A stretch of DNA of 64,000 nucleotides from positions 1,046,836 through 1,110,835 of the forward strand of contig NZ_QQAV01000001.1 of NCBI RefSeq assembly GCF_003350475.1, in the 5' to 3' direction. The notes beneath the pieces are model-generated. The model had not been told where the DNA came from. It did not search any database and saw nothing but the letters and a program-made list of their open reading frames with translations. The position numbers were made by a program, and so were the translations under genes. Shown here in pieces: positions 15,349 through 25,540 of the stretch (position 1 is the first letter of the stretch; each line of letters begins with the position of its first letter). The DNA comes from Pseudacidovorax intermedius. Lineage in GTDB: Bacteria > Pseudomonadota > Gammaproteobacteria > Burkholderiales > Burkholderiaceae_C.

Positions 15349-16251
15349 ATGTCCGCCCTTCCCATTTCCCCTGGCGAGCCCACCCCGGCCGCCATGCCGC
15401 TGCCGGCCGCGCCTTCGCCCGCGCGCGAGGCGCTGGCCATGTTCATGCGCAATCCGGCCGCGGTGGCCGGGCTGGTGCTGCTGTCGCTCATCGTGTTGAT
15501 CGCGGTCGTCGGGCCGTGGCTGGTGCAGGCCGACCCCTTCGAGATCCGCGGCGCGCCGCTCAGCCCGCCGGGCACCGAGGACGTGTGGCTGGGCACCGAC
15601 CAGCTGGGCCGCGATGTCGGCATCGCGCTGCTCTATGGCGGGCGCGCCACGTTGCTGGTAGGGGCGGTGGCGGCACTGCTGTCGGTCACCATCGGCGTCA
15701 CGCTGGGCGCGCTGGCCGGCTTCTACGGTGGCCGGGTCGATGCGCTGCTGATGCGCGTGACCGAGTTCTTCCAGGTGCTGCCGGCGCTGCTCTTCGCCAT
15801 GGTGGTGGTCACGCTGTTCTCGCCCAGCCTGGTGACGGTGGTGCTGTCCATCGGCCTGGTGAGCTGGCCGGGTACCGCGCGGCTGACGCGGGCCGAGTTC
15901 ATGAAGGTGCGCGACCTGGAGTTCGTGCGGGCCGAGCGCGCCATCGGCGCGGGCAATGCGCGGCTGATCTGGAAGGTGATCCTGCCCAACACCATCGCGC
16001 CGCTGGTGGTCTCGGCCACGCTGGCGGTGGGTGCGGCCATCCTGTTCGAGGCCGGCCTGTCCTTCCTGGGCCTGGGCGATCCGAACCTGATGAGCTGGGG
16101 AATGATGATCGGCAGCAGCCGGCAGTACGTGCTCTCGGCCTGGTGGGCGGTGGCGATCCCCGGCGTGGCGATCTTCCTCACCGTGCTGGCCGTGAGCCTG
16201 ATCGGCGATGGGCTCAACGATGCCCTCAACCCCAAGCTCAGAGAACGCTGA
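15349..16251 (+). CDS. DppC/OppC-family ABC permease
   Basis: Second inner-membrane permease of the importer, 300 residues. It has the OppC-type cytoplasmic N-terminus, a first helix (AAVAGLVLLSLIVLIAVVGP), the TDQLGRDVGIALLYGGR motif typical of the family, and an EAA loop near residues 195-225 (RAIGAGNARLIWKVILPNTI). The C-terminal FLGLGDPNLMSWGMMI is a family hallmark. The gene starts 3 bp after the first permease gene and its stop is 1 bp before the first ATPase gene, showing tight operon packing. It forms a heterodimeric channel with the DppB-type subunit. Confidence 0.9.
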   Translation: MSALPISPGEPTPAAMPLPAAPSPAREALAMFMRNPAAVAGLVLLSLIVLIAVVGPWLVQADPFEIRGAPLSPPGTEDVWLGTDQLGRDVGIALLYGGRATLLVGAVAALLSVTIGVTLGALAGFYGGRVDALLMRVTEFFQVLPALLFAMVVVTLFSPSLVTVVLSIGLVSWPGTARLTRAEFMKVRDLEFVRAERAIGAGNARLIWKVILPNTIAPLVVSATLAVGAAILFEAGLSFLGLGDPNLMSWGMMIGSSRQYVLSAWWAVAIPGVAIFLTVLAVSLIGDGLNDALNPKLRER

Positions 16252-16252
16252 C

Positions 16253-17299
<1,047 letters not shown>

Positions 17300-17314
17300 A
17301 CCCCCGGTGCCGCC

Positions 17315-18364
17315 ATGAGCCAACTCATTCCCTTCCCCAACATGCCCGCTCCCGTCACGCCCCCGCCGCCGGTGCTGCTGTCCGTCACCGACCTCAAGGT
17401 GCACTTTCCCAGCGCCGGTGGCCGCGTGGTGCGCGCGGTGGACGGCGTGAGCTTCGAGCTGCGCCGCGGCACCACGCTGGCCGTGGTGGGCGAATCCGGC
17501 TCGGGCAAGACCACCACCGCCCTGGCCGTGATGCGGCTCGCGCCCATCACCGAGGGCGGCATCCGCCTGGGCACCACCGAGCTGAGCCTGGTCAACGGCG
17601 AGAACCTGCGCCGCGCGCGCAGCCGGCTGCAGATGGTCTTCCAGGACCCGTACTCCTCGCTCAACCCGCGCCAGCGCGTGGGCGAGGCGGTGCGCGCGCC
17701 GCTGGACCTGATGAAGATCGGCACGCCCGCCGAGCGCGCGGCCCGCGTGGACGAGCTCTTCCACGCCGTCGGCCTGCGGCCCGAGCAGCAGCACCTGTTC
17801 CCGCACCAGTTCTCGGGCGGTCAGCGCCAGCGAATCAACATCGCCCGCGCCCTGGCCACCAACCCCGAACTGGTGGTCTGCGACGAGCCCGTGTCGGCGC
17901 TGGACATCGCCATCCGCGCGCAGATCCTCAACCTGCTCGCGCGGCTGCAGCGCGAGCTGGGCCTGACCTACCTGTTCATCTCGCACGACATGGCGGTGGT
18001 CGAGCACATCTGCGACGAGATCGCCGTCATGTACCTGGGCCAGATCGTGGAGCGCGCGCCGCGCCGCACCTTCTTCGCCCAGCCGCTGCATCCCTACAGC
18101 GTGGCGCTGATGTCGGCCGTGCCCACGGTGCGCGGCGGCCGCGCGCGGGCGGCGCAGCGAATCCGGCTGGTGGGCGATCCGCCCAGCCCGCTCGATCCGC
18201 CACCAGGCTGCCGCTTCGCCGGCCGCTGTCCGGTGGCCGAGCCGGCCTGCGGCCAACCGCAGCAGCTGCGCGAGGTGCAGCCCGGCCACTGGGTGGCCTG
18301 CCACAAGGTCACGCTGCAGGCGGGCCGGCCGGTGCCGCCGCTGGCGCTGCCCGACGCGGCCTGA
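17315..18364 (+). CDS. DppF/OppF-family ABC transporter ATPase
   Basis: Second ATPase of the importer, 349 residues. After a Pro-rich lead (residues 1-20) it has Walker A GESGSGKT at 59-66, the Q-loop MVFQDPYSSLNPRQRVG, the signature FSGGQRQRINIARAL, Walker B VVCDEPVSALDI, and the H-loop FISHDMAVVEHICD. The C-terminus again holds spaced cysteines (GCRFAGRCPVAEPAC). It completes a full five-component transporter (binding protein, two permeases, two ATPases). A start a few codons further in is possible because the first 20 residues are poorly conserved in type. Confidence 0.92.
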   Translation: MSQLIPFPNMPAPVTPPPPVLLSVTDLKVHFPSAGGRVVRAVDGVSFELRRGTTLAVVGESGSGKTTTALAVMRLAPITEGGIRLGTTELSLVNGENLRRARSRLQMVFQDPYSSLNPRQRVGEAVRAPLDLMKIGTPAERAARVDELFHAVGLRPEQQHLFPHQFSGGQRQRINIARALATNPELVVCDEPVSALDIAIRAQILNLLARLQRELGLTYLFISHDMAVVEHICDEIAVMYLGQIVERAPRRTFFAQPLHPYSVALMSAVPTVRGGRARAAQRIRLVGDPPSPLDPPPGCRFAGRCPVAEPACGQPQQLREVQPGHWVACHKVTLQAGRPVPPLALPDAA

Positions 18365-18426
18365 ACGCTCCAACGCCCTGGCTGCCGCACAGCGGCCCTG
18401 GTCCTTCATCCGACACCACGATCCCC

Positions 18427-20076
18427 ATGTCCTCCATCACCGTCTTCCAGGCCCGCCAGATCCTCACCATGAACCCGCGCCAGCCGCAGGCCACCCATGT
18501 GGCCGTGCGCGAGGGCCGCATCCTGGGCGTGGGCGACCTGGCGCGCATGCAGGCCTTCGGCGACTTCACGCTCGACACGCGCTATGCCGACCAGGTGCTG
18601 ATGCCCGGCCTGGTCGAAGGCCACTCGCACCTCATGGCCGGCGGGCTGTGGAAGTTCAGCTTCGTCGGCTACCACGCACGTACCTCGCCCGATGGCCGCG
18701 TGTGGGAGGGCTGCCGCAATTTCGACGAGGTGATCGCCCGCCTGCGCGCCGCCGACGCTGCGCTCACCGACCCGAAGGCGCCGCTGCTGGCCTGGGGCTT
18801 CGACCCGCTCTTCTTCGGCACCGAGCGCATGACGGTGGAGCACCTGGACCAGGTCTCCACCACGCGGCCCGTGGTCATCCTGCATGCCAGCCAGCACCTG
18901 ATGAACGTCAACCGCGCCGCGCTGGCCGCGGCCGGCATCGACCGCGACACCGACATCGAGGGCATCGCCCGCTTCGCCGACGGCGAGCCCAATGGCGAAC
19001 TGCAGGAGTTCGCGGCCATGTTCCCCATCACGCGGCTGGTGGGCAACATCTTCCGCATCACCGGTTCGTCGCCCGAGAGCCTTCGCCTGTTCGGCCAGAT
19101 GGCGCGGCTGGCCGGCGTGACCACCGCCACCGATCTGGTCAACGACCTGGCCGAGCCCAACCATGCGGCCATGATGCAGGTCACCGGCGAGCCCGGCTTT
19201 CCGGTGCGGCTGGTGCCGGCCTACCTGTGCCTGGACGGCAGCCTCAACCGCACGCAGGGCGCCGCGCGCATCCGCGAGCGGCAGGCGCAAGCCGAAGGCA
19301 ACGCCAAGCTGCACTACGGCTTGGTCAAGATCGTGGCCGACGGCTCCATCCAGGGCTTCACCGCGCGTGTGCGCTGGCCGGGCTACCACAACGGCGCGCC
19401 CAACGGCATCTGGATCCTGCCGCCGGCGGAGCTCAAGGCCGCCATCCGCGACTTCCATGCGCAGGGCTTCCAGCTGCACATCCACACCAACGGCGACGAG
19501 GCCACCGAGCTGGCGCTGGACGGCATCGAAGAGGCGCTGGCCGCGCACCCGCGGGCCGACCACCGCCACACGCTGCAGCACTGCCAGATGGCCGATGCGG
19601 CGCAGTTCCGCCGCATGGCCACGTTGGGCGTGTGCGCCAACCTGTTCGCCAACCACATCTACTACTGGGGCGAGGCGCACCTGTCGCAGACCATGGGCCC
19701 CGACCGTGCCTTCCGCATGGACGCCTGCGCCACCGCGCTCGCGCATGCGGTGCCGCTGGCCATCCATTCCGACGCGCCCATCACGCCGCTGGCGCCGCTG
19801 TTCACCGCCTGGTGCGCCGTCAACCGGCTCACGTCCAGTGGCCGGGTGCTGGGCGAGGCCGAGCGCATCGGCGTGCCCGAGGCGCTGTGGGCCATCACCC
19901 AGGGCGCGGCCTACACCCTCGGCCTGGACGACCGCATCGGCTCCATCGAGGTCGGCAAGTGGGCCGACTTCTGCGTGCTGGACGAGAGCCCGCTGGCCGT
20001 GGCGCCCGAGGCGCTCAAGGACCTGCGCGTGGCCGGCACGGTGATCGGCGGCGTGCCGACCGAGGCGGCCGCGTGA
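18427..20076 (+). CDS. YtcJ-like metal-dependent amidohydrolase
   Basis: A 549-residue hydrolase of the amidohydrolase superfamily (Amidohydro_3, YtcJ-like). The first metal-binding HxH is His66/His68 in LVEGHSHLMAGG; other family blocks are VKIVADGSIQGFTAR, FQLHIHTNGDEATELALDGIEEA, RHTLQHCQMADAAQFRRM, and AIHSDAPITPLAP. The enzyme hydrolyses C-N bonds of unknown substrates using one or two zinc-type metals. It lies 62 bp after the importer genes and 43 bp before the G3E GTPase gene. That order suggests the imported compound is hydrolysed by it, with the GTPase perhaps supplying metal. The start is the only ATG that opens directly with the conserved beta sandwich (SSITVFQARQILTMN). Confidence 0.88.
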   Translation: MSSITVFQARQILTMNPRQPQATHVAVREGRILGVGDLARMQAFGDFTLDTRYADQVLMPGLVEGHSHLMAGGLWKFSFVGYHARTSPDGRVWEGCRNFDEVIARLRAADAALTDPKAPLLAWGFDPLFFGTERMTVEHLDQVSTTRPVVILHASQHLMNVNRAALAAAGIDRDTDIEGIARFADGEPNGELQEFAAMFPITRLVGNIFRITGSSPESLRLFGQMARLAGVTTATDLVNDLAEPNHAAMMQVTGEPGFPVRLVPAYLCLDGSLNRTQGAARIRERQAQAEGNAKLHYGLVKIVADGSIQGFTARVRWPGYHNGAPNGIWILPPAELKAAIRDFHAQGFQLHIHTNGDEATELALDGIEEALAAHPRADHRHTLQHCQMADAAQFRRMATLGVCANLFANHIYYWGEAHLSQTMGPDRAFRMDACATALAHAVPLAIHSDAPITPLAPLFTAWCAVNRLTSSGRVLGEAERIGVPEALWAITQGAAYTLGLDDRIGSIEVGKWADFCVLDESPLAVAPEALKDLRVAGTVIGGVPTEAAA

Positions 20077-20119
20077 GGCGCGGCGCTTCTGTCGTCACGC
20101 GACACCTCGGGGCGCGGGC

Positions 20120-21118
20120 ATGAGGCCGCGCATCCCGCTCACCGTCATCGGCGGCTTCCTCGGCGCCGGCAAGACCACGCTGCTCAACCACCTGCTCGCG
20201 CAGTCGGGCGACCGGCGCATCGCCGTGCTGGTCAACGACTTCGGCGCCATCAACATCGACCGCGCGCTCATCGCCAGCGAAGAGGCCGGCGCCATCGAGC
20301 TGACCAACGGCTGCGTCTGCTGCGCCATCGGCGACGACCTGACCACCGCGCTCATCGGCCTGATCGAACGGCCGCAGCCGCCCGAGGCCATCGTGATCGA
20401 GGCCAGCGGCGTCTCCGACCCGTGGCGCATCGCCCAGGTGGGCCTGGCCGATCCGGCGCTGGCGCTGGACGCCGTGCTGGTGCTGGCCGATGCCACCGTG
20501 CTGCGCGAACAGGCGGCGGACCCGCTGCTGACCGACAGCATCCGGCGTCAGCTGGATGCGGCGGACCTGCTGGTGCTGAACAAGACCGACCTCGTGGACG
20601 AGGCCACGCTGGCCGACCTGCGCGGCTGGCTCGACACCGAATGGCCCGCCACGCCGCGCTTCGAGACCGTGCAGGCCCGCGTGCCGGCCATGCTGCTGCA
20701 GGCACCCCGACTGGCGCGGGCCGACGATGGCCACGCGCACTGCGCGGCCTGCGGCGCTGATCACCGACACGAACATGGCCATGCGCCCGGTCATGACCAC
20801 GGCGACGTGGACCATGCACAGCTCTTCGAGACCTGGGCCCTGCGCGACGCGCCGGTCTTCCACGCGCCGGCCCTGCGTGCGCTGCTCAAGGCCATGCCGG
20901 CCGGCGTGCTGCGCCTCAAGGGCCTGGTGCGCACCGATGCGCATGCGGGTCTGGTGGAGCTGCAGTTCGCCGGCCGCCACGTCGCGCTGCGAGCGGCGCC
21001 CGCCGCATCGTCCGACGTCGCCGACACACTGGTCGCCATCGGCCTGCGCGACCGCCTCCCGGTGCACGAACTGGCGCAGCGCCTGCAGGCCGCCGCCGCC
21101 ATCAAGGAGGCCGCATGA
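20120..21118 (+). CDS. CobW/COG0523-type G3E GTPase with His-rich loop
   Basis: A 332-residue G3E-family P-loop GTPase, a group that delivers metals to target enzymes. Walker A (GGFLGAGKTT, residues 11-20), the metal-binding CVCC at 65-68, and the base-recognition NKTD at 154-157 are intact. Between residues 203 and 232 there is a loop very rich in histidine (DHRHEHGHAPGHDHGD), a likely zinc or nickel store. The C-terminal CobW_C domain follows. The gene is between the amidohydrolase and the DMT permease genes, with its stop overlapping the permease start by 4 bp. This placement supports a role as metallochaperone for the amidohydrolase; cobalamin synthesis genes are absent. Confidence 0.9.
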   Translation: MRPRIPLTVIGGFLGAGKTTLLNHLLAQSGDRRIAVLVNDFGAINIDRALIASEEAGAIELTNGCVCCAIGDDLTTALIGLIERPQPPEAIVIEASGVSDPWRIAQVGLADPALALDAVLVLADATVLREQAADPLLTDSIRRQLDAADLLVLNKTDLVDEATLADLRGWLDTEWPATPRFETVQARVPAMLLQAPRLARADDGHAHCAACGADHRHEHGHAPGHDHGDVDHAQLFETWALRDAPVFHAPALRALLKAMPAGVLRLKGLVRTDAHAGLVELQFAGRHVALRAAPAASSDVADTLVAIGLRDRLPVHELAQRLQAAAAIKEAA

Positions 21119-22050
21119 CCCGCCCCGCCAACACCTTCGCCGGCCTGGACCTGCTCGCCGCCCTGGGCGTCGTCGTCATCTGGGGCCTCAACTTCGTCGC
21201 GATGAAGTATTCGCTGCGCGACTTCACGCCCTTCCAGCTGGGCTTCTTCCGCTATGTGTTCGCGGTGTTGCCACTGATCTTCTTCGTGCCCCGGCCGCGC
21301 CTGTCCTGGCGCTGGCTGGTGCCGGCGGGCCTCGCGCAGCTGGGCCAGTTCGGCCTGCTGTTCGTGGCGCTGCAGGTGGGCATGACGGCGGCTCTGGCCT
21401 CGGTGCTGATGCAGACGCAGGTCTTCTTCACCACGCTGCTGGGCGTGGCCCTGCTGGGCGAGCGGCTGTCCGGCCCGCTGCGCGCGGGCCTGGCGCTGGC
21501 CGCCGTGGGCCTGCTGTGCTTCGGCCTCAACTTCGCGGGCGGCAGCGCCACCGCCGGCATCACGGTGCTGGGCCTGGTGCTGAACCTGGGCGCCGCCAGC
21601 ATGTGGGCGGCCTCCAACATCGTGGCCCGCAAGGCGCAGGCCGCGCAGCCGGGCTACGACCCGCTGCAGTTCGTCGTGTGGATGTCGCTGGTGCCCATCC
21701 TGCCCTTCGGCGCGATGGCGCTGTTCTTCGAGCCTGCGGCCACGCATGACCAGTGGCGCCACGCCAGCCTGGGCGGCTGGCTGGGCGTGGCCTACCTGGG
21801 CTGGTTCGCCACCATCGTGGCCTATGCCATGTGGACCGGCCTGCTCAAGCGCCATCCCGCCAACCGTGTGGCGCCCTTCAGCCTGGGCGTGCCCGTGATC
21901 GGGCTCGCCGCCGGCATGCTGACCCTGGGCGAGCACGTCACGGCCTGGCAATGGGCGGGCAGCGCCTGCGTGGTGGCGGCCCTGGGCGTGGTGATGTTCG
22001 GTGGGCGCTTTGGGGCGCGGCGGCGGCCCGCCGCGGTGCGGGGGCTCTGA
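21115..22050 (+). CDS. EamA/DMT-family permease
   Basis: Inner-membrane protein of 311 residues with about ten hydrophobic helices in two repeated halves, the EamA arrangement. The first half opens with LAALGVVVIWGLNFVAMKYSLRD and RPRLSWRWLVPAGLAQLGQF; the second with GLVLNLGAASMWAASNIVARK and ends in AWQWAGSACVVAALGVVMFGG. Proteins of this type export or exchange amino acids and other metabolites. The start overlaps the GTPase stop (ATGA), so it belongs to the same operon. Direction and substrate of transport cannot be read from the sequence. Confidence 0.88.
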   Translation: MTRPANTFAGLDLLAALGVVVIWGLNFVAMKYSLRDFTPFQLGFFRYVFAVLPLIFFVPRPRLSWRWLVPAGLAQLGQFGLLFVALQVGMTAALASVLMQTQVFFTTLLGVALLGERLSGPLRAGLALAAVGLLCFGLNFAGGSATAGITVLGLVLNLGAASMWAASNIVARKAQAAQPGYDPLQFVVWMSLVPILPFGAMALFFEPAATHDQWRHASLGGWLGVAYLGWFATIVAYAMWTGLLKRHPANRVAPFSLGVPVIGLAAGMLTLGEHVTAWQWAGSACVVAALGVVMFGGRFGARRRPAAVRGL

Positions 22051-22097
22051 CCCGGTCTCCGGCGTCCGGGGCGGTGGACGTCCACAATCGCCCGCCC

Positions 22098-22982
22098 ATG
22101 GAGACACTCACCCGCCGTCAATGGGCGCTGCTCATTCCCCTGACCATCGCCTGGGGCATCAACTGGCCGATCATGAAGGTGGGGGTGAGCGACCTGCCGC
22201 CGCTGGCCTTCCGCGCGATGTCGCTGTGGCTGGGGGTGCCGGTGCTGGCGGTGGTGCTGCTGGCGATGCGCCTGCCCTTCCGCGTGCCGCGTCGCCATTG
22301 GCCCGAGCTGCTGTGGCTGTCGGCCACCAACATGTTCGTCTGGCATGTGTGCATCATCATCGCGCTGCGCCACCTGTCGGGCGGACGCGCGGCCATCCTG
22401 GGCTACACCATGCCGGTGTTCTCGGCCATCCTGGGGGCGGCGCTCTTCAACACCCGCCTGTCGGCCCGGGCCTGGATGGGTGTGGCGGCGGCAGCGCTGG
22501 GCGTGGCCTTCCTGCTGTGGCACGAGTTCACCGGCCTGGCCGGTAGCCCGGGCTTCGTGGCCCTGGCGCTGGTGGCCGCGGCCACCTGGGCGCTGGGCAC
22601 GCAGCTGCTGCGACGCACCCAGCTGCCCGTGCCAACGCTCACGCTGTCCTTCTGGATGACCACGCTCACCGCCATCGTGATGGGCGCGCTCTCGGCGCTG
22701 GCGGAGCGGTCTGGCTGGCACATGCCCGGGCCGGCGGCCTGGGGCGCCATCGTCTACAACGCGGTGGTGATCTTCGGCTTCGCGCACGTCGCCTGGTTCG
22801 TGCTGGCGCGCGGGCTGCCGCCGGTGGCGTCGACCATCAGCGTGATGATGATTCCGGTGCTGGGCGTGCTCAGCAGCGCGCTGTGGCTGGGCGAAGCCAT
22901 CTACTGGCAGGACTGGCTGGCCATGACCCTGTTGATGGTGGCCATCGCCGCGGTGCTGCTGCCGACGCGCGCCAGGGCCTGA
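22098..22982 (+). CDS. Second EamA/DMT-family permease
   Basis: Inner-membrane protein of 294 residues, again with about ten helices in two EamA repeats (RRQWALLIPLTIAWGINWPI opens the first). It is not a close copy of the preceding permease. It starts 47 bp after that gene and may be the last gene of the same transcript. The ATG at 22098 opens directly with the first helix; longer in-frame extension upstream is not hydrophobic and is rejected. The gene is convergent with the AraC-type regulator that ends at 23014. Substrate unknown; a metabolite exporter is the usual guess for the family. Confidence 0.87.
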   Translation: METLTRRQWALLIPLTIAWGINWPIMKVGVSDLPPLAFRAMSLWLGVPVLAVVLLAMRLPFRVPRRHWPELLWLSATNMFVWHVCIIIALRHLSGGRAAILGYTMPVFSAILGAALFNTRLSARAWMGVAAAALGVAFLLWHEFTGLAGSPGFVALALVAAATWALGTQLLRRTQLPVPTLTLSFWMTTLTAIVMGALSALAERSGWHMPGPAAWGAIVYNAVVIFGFAHVAWFVLARGLPPVASTISVMMIPVLGVLSSALWLGEAIYWQDWLAMTLLMVAIAAVLLPTRARA

Positions 22983-23013
22983 GGGCGCCCCGCCGCCTTT
23001 CCGCGTCGCGTGT

Positions 23014-24042
23014 TCAGCCTGCGGCGCGCAGCGTGTCCGAGGGCGACTCGCCGAAGCGCGCGCGGTAGGCCTGCGCAAAGCGGCCCAGGTGCGCGAAGCC
23101 GCAGTCCAGCGCCGCGATGGCGACGGTGATGCCGTCCTCGCCGGTGCGCAGGCGCTGGCGGGCGCGCTCCAGCCGCAGGTCGCGCAGGGTCTGCATGGGG
23201 CTTTCGTCGCGCACGCGGCGGAAGGCGTCGAGCAGCGTACGCACCGACACACCCGCGGCCGCGGCGATGTCGGCCAGGCGCAGGGGCTCGTCGGCATGCG
23301 ATTCCATGTGGGCCACCGCGCGCCGCACGCAGGCGGCCTGGCTCGCCCCTGCGCCCGTACCGGCGGGCCGGGCGGCGATGCGCAGCGGCACGTCGTCGGT
23401 CCAGGGCTGGCCGGCCAACAGCAGGTGGACCAGCAGGCGCTCCATTTCGGCCGCGACGATGGGGCTGGCCTGCACGGCCCGCATCAGGGCCTCGGAACTC
23501 AGCAGCAGGTGCAATTGGGCGCGCCAGGCTTGCAGGGCCGGGCGCTGCAGGTCCAGCCCGGCCTCGAAGCGCAGTGGCCGGCCGGTGTGCGATTCGAGCA
23601 TGCGGCGGTCCAGCCGCAGCACGAACTGCTCGCAGTCGGGCGACAGGTCGGCCAGGAAGCGGCTGCCGGGGGCGCACACCATGCCGTGGCGGCCATCGGC
23701 CTGCAGGGGCTGGTCATCGGCCAGCACCTCGGCATGGCCCTGCAGGCAGAACATGAGCAGGTGGTAGTCCTCCACAGGCGACACGTCCACCCGCGTGGTC
23801 TCGCCGAAGCGGATGGTGCCCACGCCGATGCCGCCCACGCGCACGAAGTCCATGTGCGAGCGCCCCCCGCGCGGACGCTCCAGCGCCTGCAGCCGGTGCG
23901 GCTGCATCACGCGCGAGATGCGCTCGCGCGCATCGTCCAGGTCCGAGGACTCGAACAGGCGGTGCGCACGCAGCAGCCCCGGCGCGAATGCGGCACCGGA
24001 GTCGTGCGGGTCGGCGAAAGAGGAGGCGGCGGCTGGACGCAT
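23014..24042 (-). CDS. AraC/XylS-family regulator of the Rieske dioxygenase genes
   Basis: A 342-residue transcription activator. The N-terminal two thirds match the cupin-like AraC_binding_2 sensor (DYHLLMFCLQGHAEVLADDQ). The C-terminal 100 residues form the double HTH: AACVRRAVAHMESHADEPLR, LADIAAAAGVSVRTLLDAFR, and the second helix pair VAIAALDCGFAHLGRFAQAY with the ending RARFGESPSDTLR. This type activates aromatic dioxygenase operons such as those for anthranilate or benzoate. It is divergent from the dioxygenase alpha gene with 210 bp between, where two direct repeats of XylS type are found. The ATG at 24042 is chosen because upstream in-frame sequence is not conserved in character. Confidence 0.85.
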   Translation of the reverse strand: MRPAAASSFADPHDSGAAFAPGLLRAHRLFESSDLDDARERISRVMQPHRLQALERPRGGRSHMDFVRVGGIGVGTIRFGETTRVDVSPVEDYHLLMFCLQGHAEVLADDQPLQADGRHGMVCAPGSRFLADLSPDCEQFVLRLDRRMLESHTGRPLRFEAGLDLQRPALQAWRAQLHLLLSSEALMRAVQASPIVAAEMERLLVHLLLAGQPWTDDVPLRIAARPAGTGAGASQAACVRRAVAHMESHADEPLRLADIAAAAGVSVRTLLDAFRRVRDESPMQTLRDLRLERARQRLRTGEDGITVAIAALDCGFAHLGRFAQAYRARFGESPSDTLRAAG

Positions 24043-24125
24043 GGTCTGGCGGGGCTTCCGAACAGGGCCTGACGCAGCGCAAGAAGCGCGCCAGCCGTTT
24101 GTGGCATCGGCGGACCTGCAAGTCC

Positions 24126-24171
24126 TGCGCGATCCGGACAGCCGCGCCACCGAATCCGCGCGATTCGGATA
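24126..24171 (+). promoter_or_regulatory. Candidate AraC/XylS operator (two direct repeats)
   Basis: TGCG-N6-GGACA (24126-24140) and CGCG-N6-GGATA (24157-24171) are 15-bp direct repeats with the shared core CGATYC, 31 bp apart start to start. XylS-type activators bind TGCA-N6-GGNTA repeats. They lie in the divergent gap about 80 bp before the dioxygenase start. An overlapping inverted repeat, CCGAATC-N5-GATTCGG (24150-24168), is also present. Confidence 0.45.
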
Positions 24172-24252
24172 GCCGCCGCGCGCGGCGCCTTCGACCATGC
24201 GGCCCATGACGCCCGGCCCTTGCCGGGCCCGCACAAGGAAGGAGTTCTTGCC

Positions 24253-25539
24253 ATGAATCAACCGGTCGATCCTGGTGCACTGCAGGCGGCTGCCGCCGAG
24301 CGCGAGCAGCGCGTGGTGCACTTTCCGCAGGCCGACGGCTCGCGCGTGCCCTATGCCGTGTTCAGCTCGCAGGAGGTGTTCGAGCGCGAGCAGGAGCGCA
24401 TCTACCGCGGCCCCACCTGGAGCTTCGTCGCGCTGGAGGCGGAGATTCCCAACCCCGGCGACTACAAGAGCACCTTCGTCGGCGACACGCCGGTGGTGGT
24501 CACCCGCGCGCCCGACGGCGAGCTGGCCTGCTGGGTCAACCGCTGCGCGCACCGCGGCGCCATGGTCTGCCGCAATGCGCGCGGCAATGCCAAGGTGCAC
24601 ACCTGCGTCTACCACCAGTGGGGCTTCAGCGCCAAGGGCGACCTGCAGGGCATTCCCTTCAAGCGCGGGCGCGACGGCGCGCCGGGCATGCCGCCGGACT
24701 TCGACAACAAGGCGCACGGCCTGCGCAAGCTGCGCGTGGACAGCTACAAGGGCCTGGTCTTCGCCAGCTTCAGCGACGAGGCGCCCACGTTGGCCGACTA
24801 CATCGGCGAGCAGATGCGGCCCTGGGTGGACCGCGTGATGCACAAGAAGGTGGTGTACCTCGGCTGCACCCGCCAGTACGCCCGCAGCAACTGGAAGCTC
24901 TACTACGAGAACGTCAAGGACCCGTACCACGCGAGCCTGCTGCACCTGTTCCACACCACCTTCAACATCTTCCGCGTGGGCATGAAGGCGCGCTCGCTGG
25001 CCGACAAGACGCACGGCCTGCACAGCATCATCACCGCCACCAACATCGAGGAAGAGGCCGACACCGCCACCGCCTACAAGCAGCAGGCGATCCGCTCGAT
25101 GGACGACGGCTTCCACCTGGAGGACGCCTCGGTGCTGGGCTTCATCTCGGAGTACGAGGAAGACTGCACCAACCACATCCAGACCATCTTTCCGCAGCTG
25201 GTGCTGCAGCAGATCCACAACACGCTGGTGGCGCGGCAGGTGCTGCCCAAGGCGCCCGGCGAGTTCGAGCTGGTCTTCCACTTCTTCGGCTACGAGGACG
25301 ACACGCCCGAGCTGCGCGCGCTGCGCATCAAGCAGGCCAACCTGGTGGGGCCGGCGGGCTACATCTCGATGGAGGACACGGAGGCCACCGAGCTGGTGCA
25401 GCGCGGCACCGCGCGCGATGCCGACGCCACCTCGGTGCTGGACCTGGGCCGCACCGACCCGAACCGGGAGGACACCATGATCACCGAGAACCTGATCCGG
25501 AAGTTCTGGACGGGCTATCAGAAGCTGATGGGGTATTGA
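24253..25539 (+). CDS. Rieske aromatic ring-hydroxylating dioxygenase, alpha subunit
   Basis: A 428-residue catalytic subunit of a Rieske non-haem iron oxygenase. The Rieske [2Fe-2S] ligands are Cys98, His100, Cys118 and His121 (CAHRG and CVYHQWGF). The mononuclear iron site is His226/His231 with bridging Asp223 in NVKDPYHASLLH, and a probable third ligand Asp375 in GYISMEDTEATE. The overall pattern is like the anthranilate/salicylate-type enzymes, but the exact substrate is not certain. It adds O2 to, or hydroxylates, an aromatic acid and needs electrons from a reductase, with or without a ferredoxin; no such gene is in the cluster. The beta-subunit gene begins 1 bp after its stop. The ATG at 24253 is supported by AAGGAGT upstream. 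Confidence 0.9.
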   Translation: MNQPVDPGALQAAAAEREQRVVHFPQADGSRVPYAVFSSQEVFEREQERIYRGPTWSFVALEAEIPNPGDYKSTFVGDTPVVVTRAPDGELACWVNRCAHRGAMVCRNARGNAKVHTCVYHQWGFSAKGDLQGIPFKRGRDGAPGMPPDFDNKAHGLRKLRVDSYKGLVFASFSDEAPTLADYIGEQMRPWVDRVMHKKVVYLGCTRQYARSNWKLYYENVKDPYHASLLHLFHTTFNIFRVGMKARSLADKTHGLHSIITATNIEEEADTATAYKQQAIRSMDDGFHLEDASVLGFISEYEEDCTNHIQTIFPQLVLQQIHNTLVARQVLPKAPGEFELVFHFFGYEDDTPELRALRIKQANLVGPAGYISMEDTEATELVQRGTARDADATSVLDLGRTDPNREDTMITENLIRKFWTGYQKLMGY

Positions 25540-25540
25540 G

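Noticed and set aside
18427-21118. CobW-type GTPase as evidence of a cobalamin cluster
   Set aside because: No cobalamin biosynthesis gene is present; the neighbour is a metal-dependent amidohydrolase.
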